64,000 nucleotides of DNA, taken from Haemonchus contortus (taxonomy: Eukaryota; Nematoda; Chromadorea; Rhabditida; Trichostrongylidae). Positions 35,001 through 45,714 of this stretch are shown here, piece by piece. The stretch lies in contig LS997565.1 of assembly GCA_000469685.2 (NCBI GenBank), forward strand, positions 31,776,645-31,840,644. The letters run 5' to 3'. The notes under the pieces are model-generated. The model was not told where the DNA came from and made no database searches. It saw only the letters and a program-made list of their open reading frames with translations. A program made the translations under genes and the position numbers. Position 1 is the first letter of the stretch; each line of letters starts with the position of its first letter.

Positions 35001-38000
35001 GATAGCTATCACTTTTGATTGAGGATCGATTACTAGAAGTAAGAAGCTGGTGATAACAGAGCGAATTTATGTTACGTACGCCCAAAAAGGCATTCATAAT
35101 AGTTGGCGTATTCAGGTTCGTGACCATTTCTCAATTATATCGAACACTGCCACTAAAGCAAATCGAGCCCATTCACTTTTCCATTTAACGTACAGATCAC
35201 TTCGAAAAAAAATATCTCAATAAAGCCTCCGCTAGATAAGGATATTTTAGAAAAAATTGCGCCACACATCATTCGCGGAGCTTTGTACACTTCACATGCA
35301 TATCAGCTCCTACCTTTAATTACCTTTCTACCTATCAAGTGAGGCAGAGGTGGTGTATAGGCAAGTAGTGCACCATCACACACGCATGATCCGGAGATCG
35401 TACTCTTGATTGATTACTGTCCAGGCCAACCAATCCTTTCATCCCTCTGGGAAAAGCAAATTGGTACTAGGTTTGTTTTGGAAGATGAAAACCCTGGCTT
35501 GTACGTCAGCTTGCACCGCAAGTCATTGTAAGGTTGAATACCCATTCAATACTCCACTAGGATTATTAATGGATGCGGAGACTTATCTAAAAAAGGAGAT
35601 CGATTAAGCCACAACTTCGCCCTTTTCCTTTTACGTCCTTTATTATTATACCTTTTCATGTTCACCTGCACCCTTCAAATGCAATTTCTAAATTTTGCCA
35701 GTTTTTTCAGCTATCGTGCTCCTATTTCTGTGATCACTCTTAGTTGTGAGAGCCTTACCACAGCTTTCTTTTCTTGAGTTGGGTTCTCTAAACCTTCAAA
35801 CCTTCATCGTTGGCTCAGAACAATCACGAGTTCCATACTGATGTATGTAGGATAACAGGGAAAGAGGATTAGCACGAATGCTGGTGTAAGCTAGATACGG
35901 CTGCAGCATTAGCAAACTTTTCCAGAACTCGCACGGTGGAAAGATGTCTTTTTCAATCCCTATGTTCCTCGGTTTTTAGGAACAAACCAGCATCAATACG
36001 TTCAATTTATAACAAACCGCACAAAGAAATATTTGAAGTTTAAAATATTATTTGTTTGCTCACGAAGAGAGTAATTTGCTGTATGCGTGAGGACTCAATC
36101 GTGACAGTGAAGTGTCCTGTAGGGCTCTGTACCTTCTGCATTCTCCTCACTACAATGTATAACTTCTCTAATGACGGACTCCATGTGTCCTAAATACTGT
36201 CAACGAAGCGCTCTGCTCAAGCAACTTTATCATTGTCTTGCATAGAATGTCTTCAGGTTGGAGCGCATTGGGTGCGGCCCTGGGAAAGAACATTAAAAGA
36301 ATGAAGAAATGTAGTACCGTTGGGAAGCATTTGCCCCAACAAATAACAATAAGAAGTCTTTCAGACATCGAATTCTCTGAGGATTCGGAGCCGTAGATAA
36401 AACTGTTGCTGCTCGACGTAAAAACAGCCGTACTGATGTCAGAAACCATCAAACTGCAGATCATTTTCAAACCACAATGCTTGTTCCTTTGATTATACTC
36501 GATACGTGGTCCTATGCGTAAATTGTTCTAACTTAGAATTCAAGCTAACAGTGTCGCTTTGAGTGATTCATAGATGGGAAGATGTGGATAATCGGATATT
36601 CTCTGAGATTCAGATCCAGTGATCATGTGTTGTTGGAAGATTCGGTCTGTATAACCTGTCATACCTGAAGTCCTTTTGATGAAGGCAAGGACCGGTGACC
36701 TTCGGTCTGGGACTTCTTTCCCTATCCGCAGCCTGGGATCGCATCACAAAGCCCCGTTAAAAACCGTCAGAAATCCCTTAGTGAGAAAGGACATAGAGAG
36801 GGTTTCCGAAATTTCTCTCTGGGATGAACCTGTGATCTTCTAGAATAGCCTAAGGAACGCTGTGCGGTTGAAAAACAGTGAAGAGCCTAATATGGGCGTT
36901 TTGAATTATCACTTTCTTTACTCGTATAAAACTAATAGCCCAAAGTTATCGTGAACTGTATCTTTTAGTTAAATGAAAGATTAGCTAAGTCAAACTCGCA
37001 CTCCAATTCTAATTCTTACAGGTCTTCTTGCCAGGTTTCGTAAACGCCCACTCTCACGCGTTTCATCGTCATCTCAGAGGGAAAAGTGGAATTGGAGGCA
37101 AATCCGCCGATACATTCTGGAAATGGCGGGACAACATGTATGCGCTGGTGGATGGTATTACAACAGAGAAGCTTTACGAGGTTTTTTTTACTGTTTACCT
37201 ATGCTCCATTAATTCCGCGCAATACAGCGAATGGTGCTGATAATTATAATTTTAAAACAGCAAATATATAAGTGTAGGGGAGGGTATCAACTAAGACAAT
37301 TATCAAACTGCAGCGGGAAGGCTAACAATATACCACAGCTGAGTAAGCTTTGAATTCTTTAAGCTCGGAATATCCACTGTGTATTTTGAAATATACCATA
37401 CCCATGCAAGCTTATTACGCTCATTATCGTTGCGTGATTTAATTCAGTAGTTTTGATTTATATATTCATGAAGAAATCCATTGTTATCTCCGGCTCTCAA
37501 TAGTCCATGGGTAGCTGAAACCTTCTGCTACCAGGGCTAAATCAGAACAGCTTACTTTAGTACTGTTACCGTACGTTTCGCGAGATGCTCGAAGCAGGAA
37601 TCACCACTGTTGGTGAATTTCATTACGTGCATCATGGCACAAGTAGATTCGATCTGGATACGGCTGTTCTGAGAGCTGCACAAGATGCCGGCATACGCAT
37701 GACCCTCATTCAGGTGAAGCTTTTCGTTATTGTTTTGCTGGCCTCTGCATTTTTCAGCAAAACGCTCATTTATTTCAGACATTCTACGAACATGCTAGCT
37801 TCGATCAGCCTCTACTTCATCCTGTTCAGGAGAGATTCGTTTCCAGCTTCCAAGAGTTTATTGACAACCTCAACGAATTGCTAAAGTTCGCCAGTCAAAC
37901 AGTCACTATTGCGGTGGCAGGTTGGTACCATCATTATATCGAAACTACACACAACGGTTTCGATGAGGCTGGATCCTTACCAGGGAGGGGTAGTCTACTT

Positions 38001-41000
38001 ATTTTGGAACTTGGAATTCAGACCCAGATAAATCGATAGAGTTCTGAATGTTGTTCACGAAAATGGAAATTAAAGCTGCAGAATGATTCTCCTTAAAAAG
38101 TTATGGGGGCCCGAATTTTGCTCGACAGTAGTATCAATTGTCTAAAGAAGTGTCAGAAAACGTCTAGAGAGCCTTTGATAAAATGAAAAAACACTTTGTA
38201 AAAGTGCGGACAATGGCGGGAAGGGACCCCTCATTTTACGCCCACGAAGCGAGGCCACTATCACTAGGTCTCGTGGGCGTTTGATGTGGAAGCGACGAGT
38301 TCGCATTTCCAATTGATACTACTGTCGAGCAAAATTTGGGCCCCCATAACTTTTTAAGGAGAATCATTTTGCAGTTTTAATTTCCATTTTCGTAAACAGC
38401 ATTCAGAACTCTATCGATTTATCTGGGTCTGAATTCAAAGTTCCAAGATAAGTAGACCACCCCTCCCTGGTTAGACCCTGCTTTACTTATGTTAGTTGGA
38501 GAGAAATTGGTTCTATCACAGCAATCTCCATATTCTATTAGGCGTTAGTCCCACTTATAATCGAAATTCTGAATTTGATAGAGCCCAATATTCAGCAAGA
38601 CTGAGAACTATTCCAAATTATCCCCATTATTACCAACTTTCGTTGGAACGTCCCCAAATAGGGATGAAAAAATAAGAAAAAGTGATTGCAGGGGAGAGTG
38701 AAATGTAGGGATTAGAAGAGATAGTAGAGGATAGCCATATCCTATCTCCCTTGTTCATTCTTTGTCGTTTCCATAGTCGTGGGCAGGTTACGTATGGCAG
38801 GGTATGGCTCTTACCCTTCGTTCTGGTCCCTAGCATACACCTATTGTCATCGAGCACCTCCAGCTATGATTATCTTTACTGAAATGCCATCCTTCTTGGA
38901 AACACAAGGGTCGAGGGCTGCGAGTAGATCTTCTTTCAAGATTTCCCATAAAGTAAGGTGGGCTGTTCTCTGATTCACCACGTGATCCTTTCAATGTAGT
39001 GGTGTATAAAACATTTCCAAAATCAAGCCGCGGCATATTTCCGAAATTTTTTGGACCAACGTAGTACGCTGGACTGCAATACTAGGAATTTTTCGTCGCT
39101 CTAATTGACTTCCCCACAGCAAGAGAAGGGCTGAACGAGTGGCAAAGAACAGACCGCTTCGGGCGATCGGGTGAATTCCACCCCGTCAGAATTTACCCGA
39201 TCGCCCGAAGCGGTCTCTTCTTTGCCACTCGTTCAGCCCTTCTCTTGCTGTGGGAAAGTCAATTAGAGCGATATCTTTACACGGATTCCTACAGCAAGCG
39301 GTTGTGTTCTCCACCGATTACCGACCGTATCTTTCCCACCAAAAATGCGAATGTCTATCTTTATAGCGCGTTATCGGGTGCGGTGAGCACACCGTTCTGG
39401 TATGAGATACCACACAGCCAATCTACATAGGATGAATAGATCAGAGCGCCCAAGCGCTTTGTGAAGTAAACCTCCCACACCCCCACACCCTCCCACATAT
39501 TGGTATTTTTCTCAGGGGCATAGCGTAGGTTATGTTAGGGATAGATTTTGCAAGAAGATCAATGATTTTACTGAGAGTATCGATGCATTATTTCAGCCCA
39601 TTCTGCACGTGCCGTAGGTTTCGATAACATCAAGAAGCTTTATAACTACGCATTAGAAAGGAATCTTGCATTTCATATTCACATGGAAGAACAACCAAAG
39701 GAGATCGACGATTGTATGCGATTCATTGGAGAGAAGAAGGTAAGAGAAATATCCATTGCTGTAAACTACAATACTGCTCCTAATTTTTGTTTAATCGACG
39801 GTTTGCGACGGATTAATCCGTCGCAAAGCGTCGCATCGCCATAACTTTTGTTAAAATGCTCTGATCAAGTTGAAAGTATGATTAGCTGAAAGCTCTACTC
39901 ATGAAGAATCCAAATATATAATAATCTTCTGATCTTCTCGAAATTTTCGCCTTCCTTTCCGGGAGAAACGAAAATTGAGTCTCTCAGCACCTGGGGTGTT
40001 ACTTGCGGATATGAGAGCATCGTAAACCCTCCACTTCAATTGAAAACTTCGTTTCCAGTTTTCAAAGGGCCTGAATCGTGCTATAACTGAGGAGAGCATA
40101 GAACCCTGATCATTTTGATACCCTTTATGACATAATTTAAACTTTTTCAGCTGAAAACAGCGGTGCAAAGCGAATTATCACGTTTTTAGACCTTTATTGT
40201 TCCTTTCAGCCACGTATTTCGTATGACGACCGTATGATTGCTTGTGGGGAACCCTGTCGTGTCATGAATTTTTAATTTCTTCAATTTTGCAGCATCATTT
40301 TCATGGAGGTCAATGAGTAAGTGTCAGCACCTGAGGTGCTTCCTGTAGATATAGCATAACCTTGAACTTTCCACTCCAATAGAAATCTTCATTCTGAGAT
40401 CTTAAAGACATTTGGAATATGGAAACAAGAAAACATGGTTATTTTGATATTCCTAATGATACAGATCAAAAAGTTTCACCTGAAAACAGTGATTTCAACG
40501 ATAAACTTTCCAGAATTTGCTATTTTAGAAGTGCACTTTCTCGGGAATGAATCATTCTGCAATTACTAGGACTTCCGTTATGTGATCTGATATTCTGATA
40601 ATAGAAGGATGAATGGCCCCCTAATCGGTCGTTGAGCTAATTGACCCCTCACCATCGATCTCTATTGGCCCACCGCCTTCGCTACTGCCAAGTCCATTTA
40701 AGAGTACGCTTGTCGACACATATTGATATGCAACTGGCAGAATGAAACGACCACGCCATGATGAATACTGTTTCTCTGTGTATATCAAGTTCAGCTGTAC
40801 TACCTTAAATCGCGTACAAATTTTCGCTTGTTCAAATTCCCATTTTACGGAAACTGAGGGGCACTGACACTAAACACCGACCAAATTAGCACAGAGAAGC
40901 ACTCATTGCTTGCGAGCACTGTTGTTCCAACATTTGCAAATAAACACCGACCAAATTAGCACAGAGAAGCACTCATTGCTTGCGAGCACTGTTGTTCCAA

Positions 41001-44000
41001 CATTTGCAAATGCTGTGCACGACTGAGGATCTGAACCCATATGGAATCCAGGTCGGGTTCAAACATGAGGCGCACGCACTCCCGCTGCGCCATTGGCCGC
41101 ATTAATAGTGGTTTAGGCCGGCTGCGGTAACAGTAGGCAGAGGCCGATCGATTTCTGACCTGTCAGGTCACGTCGCGACATGATTCACTCACAATTTATC
41201 ACACATTTGTCACAATTCAAATGTATATATAATGTGTATAATATATATAATATATATATATGTTCGACTGATTAATGGTTAATAGTGGAGCTAGTAACTT
41301 GACCCCTTGTTATAGATCTCCTTAGGACCTACTGTCTGCATGACCATGTTTTCTTGAGCCCACATGAGTGCAATCAACTCAGACGTCTTGTACTGCAGTT
41401 ATATTCGAAATTATCAAGGCAAACTACGCTGTAACTAAGCTAAAATTTATAACGTAAAGAAACGCCAGTTAAAAGCCCGAATGGAATAAAGTTTATTAGG
41501 GAGATACACCTTCCCTGATTGAATACATTCCGTAGCAAGGCTAAAAGAAATGGAAGCGCTGTAACCGTTTGATTGGAAGAGAATCATTCCTTTTCGAAAC
41601 TGCCCCTGAAATTTGCAAGGTCGTCTATAAAATTAATAGTAATTGGTCCATTTTGTAATAAAATATAGTTTTTGTGTTTTGAGCACAATGTGAGTTTTCA
41701 ATAAGACTAGTGAGTGAATCATGTCGCGACGTGACCTGACAGGTCAGAAATCGATCAGCCTTCGCCTACTGTTACCGCAGCCGGCCTAAACCACTATTAA
41801 ATGGTTGATTGAAATGTTTGCAAGCTAAGGCGGCCAATGGCGGTGCGGGAGTGCGTGCGCCTCATGTTTGAACCCGACCTGGATTCCATATGGGTTCAGA
41901 TCCTCAGTCGTGCACAGCATTTGCAAATGTTGGAACAACAGTGCTCGCAAGCAATGAGTGCTTCTCTGTGCTAATATGGTCGGTGTTTAGTGTCAGTGCC
42001 CCTCAGTTTCCGTAAAATGGGAATTTGAACAAGCGAAAATTTGTACGCGATTTAAGGTAGTACAGCTGAACTTGATATACACAGAGAAACAGTATTCATC
42101 ATGGCGTGGTCGTTTCATTCTGCCAGTTGCATATCAATATGTGTCGACAAGCGTACTCTTAAATGGACTTGGCAGTAGCGAAGGCGGTGGGCCAATAGAG
42201 ATCGATGGTGAGGGGTCAATTAGCTCAACGACCGATTAGGGGGCCATTCATCCTTCTATAATCAGAATATCAGATCACATAACGGAAGTCCTAGTAATTG
42301 CAGGATGATTCATTCCCGAGAAAGTGCACTTCTGAAATAGCAAATTCTGGAAAGTTTATCGTTGAAATCACTGTTTTCAGGTGAAACTTTTTGAACTGTA
42401 TCATTAGGAATATCAAAATAACCATGATTTCATGTTTCCATATTCCAAATGTCTTTAAGAGCTCAGAATGAAGATTTCTATTGGGGTGGAAAGTTTAAGG
42501 TTATGCTATATCTACAGGAAGCACCTCAGGTGCTGACACTTACTCATTGACCTCCATGAAAATGATGCTGCAAAATTGAAGAAATTAAAAATTCATGACA
42601 TGACAGGGTTCCCCACAAGTAATCATACGGTCGTCATACGAAATACGTGGCTGAAAGAAACAATAAAGGTCTAAGAACCTGATCATTTGCTTTGCACCGC
42701 TGTTTTCAGCTGAAAAAGTTTAAATTGTGTCATGAAGGGTATCAAAATGATCAGGGTTCTATGCTCTCCTCAGTTATAGCACGATTCAGGCCCTTTGAAG
42801 ACTGGAAACGAAGTTTTCAATTGAAGTGGAGGGTTTACGATGCTCTCATATCCGCAAGTGACACCCCAGGTGCTGAGAGACTCAATTTTCGTTTTTCCCG
42901 GAAAGGAAGGCGAAATTTTTGAGAAAACCAGAAGATTATTATATATTTGGATTCTTCATGAGTAGAGCTTTCAGCTAATCATACTTTCAACTTGATCAGA
43001 GCATTTTAACAAAAGTTATGGCGATGCGACGCTTTGCGACGGATTAATCCGTCGCAAACCGTCGGTTGAACAAAAATTAGGAGCAGTATTGTATACACCA
43101 CCATGAATTTGTGTCACTATGGTGATTTCACCTAGACACTGTGACCCTACATATCTGTCACTCTCTCCTTAGCATACATCGGAGCATGTTTCTGAATTGT
43201 TCATTCTAACGTACTTCAACCACTAGTTGGACTTTATCGAGAAGACGAGCCAATAGGCCGTCGACGGCCTCATTTCGCAGTTATTTTTCTCTCTACTTGG
43301 GATATTTTACTCCTTCTCTCGGTTTTCTACAAGTAAGCTAACCTGCATATTTTATGTTCGAGCGCAACCACTGAACCAAACCATTGAATCATTATTCAAA
43401 ATTCTTCAAAAATCACGTCCCATTATTGCGAGGGGTAGGCGCCAAATTCTTAAACTATTCATGGACTTCCTAATAGAAGGGAGTGTTGAAGTTGAGATGG
43501 TCACTGACTACAAAAAATCACCTCCCGACGTCGGCTCGGACAGATCCATACGTTGATCAACTGCACATGAAGGTGACAAGGAGAAAGGTATATTCAGACG
43601 GAATACTGAAAACGAGTGTGCAGACAGGAATGCAGTTAGCACCTGGTTTGCAATTGGTAGGTGTAGGCTACTATGAGGTGGTACAGTGTCACCAGGCTGG
43701 CCAAGTATGTCTAGTGCTTTATGCGAGCTGCCCGCAAGCGAAACCGCAACTCCAGGCGACTTCGAAACCCTCTAAAATCGATTTCTCTGAATAGACCCCA
43801 TACAGCTAGTAGCACGTTTTTGTGGGCCATGCCTTTGGTTACATCCGTCGACCCCTTCATGAATTTTTGAGTACTGTGAAGCAAGATCTTGTCAAGGAAA
43901 CTGTTTAACAAAAAAGATGACCAGTTGTACGAAAATGTCATTTCGCCAGGTCTGGTTCGTAGAATGTGAACTACGATGTGATCTTCTCCTCATCTACTTT

Positions 44001-45304
44001 AGGGTCCGTCCGATGTGCTACTCGAAATTCTCGATATAGGCCCTCTATTCTCGGCTGTGCATGCAACCTATACTCCACCAGCAAATATGAAGAAGTTTAC
44101 GCAGCATGGCGCGAACGTGGTCATTTGCCCATGCACCGAAGGTGACTTCTTTTCTAAATTATTCCGTCGGTCCATGTTCTCTTAGTAGGGCTACGCTTAA
44201 AAAAGACAGTACTAGTTCTGTTTTAAAGGGTATTTGGGAGACGGTATTCCACATATCGTGGATAATCAACATATTAGCTTCGGCACCGACTGCAACAATC
44301 GTATCAGTTTTCTGGAAGAAATGCGATGGGCTTGTTACTCTCAACAGGTTCGACATCCTTCATAATCTCGAGTTAGTTCCCTGTTTTTCTATGAGGGTGT
44401 CAGAGAAATGTTTCAGATGCGTCACAATTCCCGCAGCGTGGGTGGTCTATCTGCAGTTCGCCTGCTTCACAACGCTACTATGGGAGGCGCTCGTTCGCTT
44501 TCTATTGATAAAATTACTGGTAGTATCGAGGTAGGACTACACAAATAAGTATTATTCTATGAGATTTGGTCAACCTGCCTACAGAAACTGGTATGTTTAA
44601 ATAGGAAATCACACTGCGGCAGCGATAGAACACCGTTAAATGACACAGAAGACGAGACCCTCATAATGCAAGGTTGCAAAACCAGGAGCGCATGCAGTTC
44701 AATTCGGCATGATCAGGCTGATTGAGCAGTAGAAGTCAAGACTCTTTTAACAAGAAGTGCTGGTAGAAATGCTGATTTGCTACTGATGGTCGCCTGTGGC
44801 AACAGCGGATTCTATCCGCTTAAATGGTGGAGCCTAGCCTCTGAAGACAACGATTACGTCGGAACATTAAGCCGTTGATTCAACAGTGTTTCACCTGAAA
44901 ACCTCGAATCGCAGAAGAATTTCAACAACGTAAGCGACAATGCCGGGATTAAAACAAGAGAGAAAGTGGAAACAATGCTTAGAGGATTAAAAGTTTTCAG
45001 ACTGTCGCTTACGTGACGGAAGGGAAGCAAAGTTTCTGGGTTCACTTCATGACTACTAGCACGAAACTTGCTATGGAAGTTTTGGCCGGCAACTGCTCAC
45101 GGCGATCATTGAGAGCTGCAACGAGCTAGTTAACTTTTATTTTTTTAGGTCGGTAAACAGCTGGATTACGTCTCGTTCGACCTGAACTCTCCCGTACTTA
45201 CTGGACTTGATGCCGATACATTGATCGACGGTATCGTCTTAAGCTGCGGCAATCGAGAGATCAGTAAAGTTGTTGTTGCCGGAATAGCTCAAATCCTTCA
45301 CTAA
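32039..45304 (+). CDS. Formimidoylglutamate deiminase-like amidohydrolase (HutF family)
   Basis: Nine exons: 32039-32203, 37022-37180, 37561-37713, 37779-37920, 39597-39739, 44003-44141, 44229-44347, 44417-44530, 45149-45304. They join in phase to 429 residues, close to bacterial HutF (about 450). HutF deiminates N-formimino-L-glutamate to N-formylglutamate and ammonia, a late step of histidine breakdown. Metal and active-site signatures: PGFVNAHSHAFHRH (His65, His67), GEFHYVHH (Glu127), FHIHMEEQ (His235), VHATYTPP (His274) and SFGTDCNN (Asp321). TEGYLGDGIP and LEEMRWACYSQQ fit HutF rather than guanine deaminase or imidazolonepropionase. No signal peptide or membrane segment, so probably cytosolic. 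Bacterial HutF usually has Ser after the active Asp; here it is Cys. Introns 1 (4.8 kb), 4 (1.7 kb) and 5 (4.3 kb) are long; 4 and 5 hold transposons. No frame break seen. Confidence 0.88.
36800..36910 (+). repeat. Dispersed repeat, second copy of the 24.8 kb sequence
   Basis: In intron 1 of the hutF-like gene. It is followed at 36942-36966 by gttatcgtgaactgtatctt, which resembles the inverted end of MITE family 1 and may be a solo fragment. Confidence 0.45.
37980..38470. mobile_element. Harbinger-type MITE, copy 1
   Basis: A 491-bp palindromic element starting CCAGGGAGGGGTAGTCTACT and ending with a near inverse, between direct TTA repeats (37977-37979, 38471-38473). Arms run about 200 bp and include ttatgggggcccgaattt. 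A 3-bp TTA/TAA target and non-coding foldback structure fit PIF/Harbinger MITEs. It lies in intron 4 of the hutF-like gene, with a central hairpin at 38239-38279. Confidence 0.85.
39096..39271. mobile_element. Small foldback element, 176 bp
   Basis: Two arms of about 75 bp, almost perfect inverse copies (tcgctctaattgactt outermost, accgcttcgggcgatcgggt innermost), separated by about 20 bp. The target duplication is unclear. In intron 4 of the hutF-like gene. The open frame starting at 39245 is a shadow. Confidence 0.8.
40874..41010. repeat. 68-bp tandem duplication in left arm of foldback element
   Basis: taaacaccgaccaaattagc through catttgcaaa occurs twice head to tail here but once in the right arm, so it arose after the arms formed. 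Confidence 0.9.
41012..41100 (-). repeat. tRNA-like (SINE-type) block, left arm
   Basis: On the - strand TGGCGCAGCGG fits a Pol III A box and GGTTCAGATCC fits a B box, about 50 bp apart. Sequence between them does not fold as a normal anticodon arm. Probably a tRNA-derived SINE head captured by the element. Confidence 0.5.
41830..41919 (+). repeat. tRNA-like (SINE-type) block, right arm
   Basis: Mirror copy of 41012-41100. The B box GGTTCAGATCC is kept but the A box is damaged (TGGCGGTGCGG). Confidence 0.5.
44775..44906 (+). repeat. Dispersed repeat related to 7278-7434
   Basis: In the last intron of the hutF-like gene (44531-45148). Contains tttgctactgatggtcg, cctctgaagac, cgattacgtcggaac and tttcacctgaaaacctcg in the same order as the 7.3 kb copy. 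The hairpin before GGAAC is degraded. Confidence 0.5.
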
Positions 45305-45714
45305 TTGGCCGTATGAAACAGACTCAGACTTACAGAACTGCTTGTATTAATTTATAGTCTGTTTTTATAGCGTTTTTCTCTTCTGGCGAGTGCTGAACAA
45401 TGCAACCTTTTGCTCTGAGCTTCCTGAGCTTCAGCTAGATAGTCTATTTTTGCATGCGGTATATAACGTCCAACGTGTTTTGTTCGAAGTTTATTGTATA
45501 GTATGCTTGTGCCCCTCAGAATCTCGGTTTCGTCTTCTGATTTGCAACAGATAATTAACACTATTGACCGTCATCATTCCCTCAAAAATTCCTTACAGAA
45601 AAAGCACTATTCCTAGTCGCTCACTTTGATCGATTCTGTGATAGTGCCTTTGCTGCGGTGCTTGTAAATGAACAATATTTCTAAATAAATGGAAGAGAAC
45701 TGCATAAAGCATAC
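45305..45714. other. Convergent 3' flank between hutF-like and ZP genes
   Basis: About 410 bp from the hutF-like stop (45302-45304) to the last supported exon of the ZP gene. It must hold both 3' UTRs and possibly the last ZP exon. AATAAA occurs at about 45684 on the + strand. Confidence 0.5.

Larger units (their letters stand above)
39769..43091. mobile_element. Long-inverted-repeat (foldback) element, 3.3 kb
   Basis: Arms 39769-41192 and 41710-43091 are inverse copies; the centre (517 bp) includes an AT microsatellite at about 41220-41261. Termini CAATACTGCTCCTAATTTTT and its inverse are flanked by TA on both sides. The left arm is longer because of a 68-bp tandem duplication (about 40874-41010). 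Both arms carry gcgacggattaatccgtcgc, itself palindromic, and a tRNA-like block. No transposase frame is recognisable; the identical short frames at 39.9-40.2 and 42.7-42.9 kb merely mirror each other. It fills most of intron 5 of the hutF-like gene and must be spliced out with it. Confidence 0.85.

Noticed and set aside
39899..42922. Identical 76-89 codon frames at both ends of the foldback
   Set aside because: They are mirror images in inverted arms with no family match; the conservation is of DNA, not protein.
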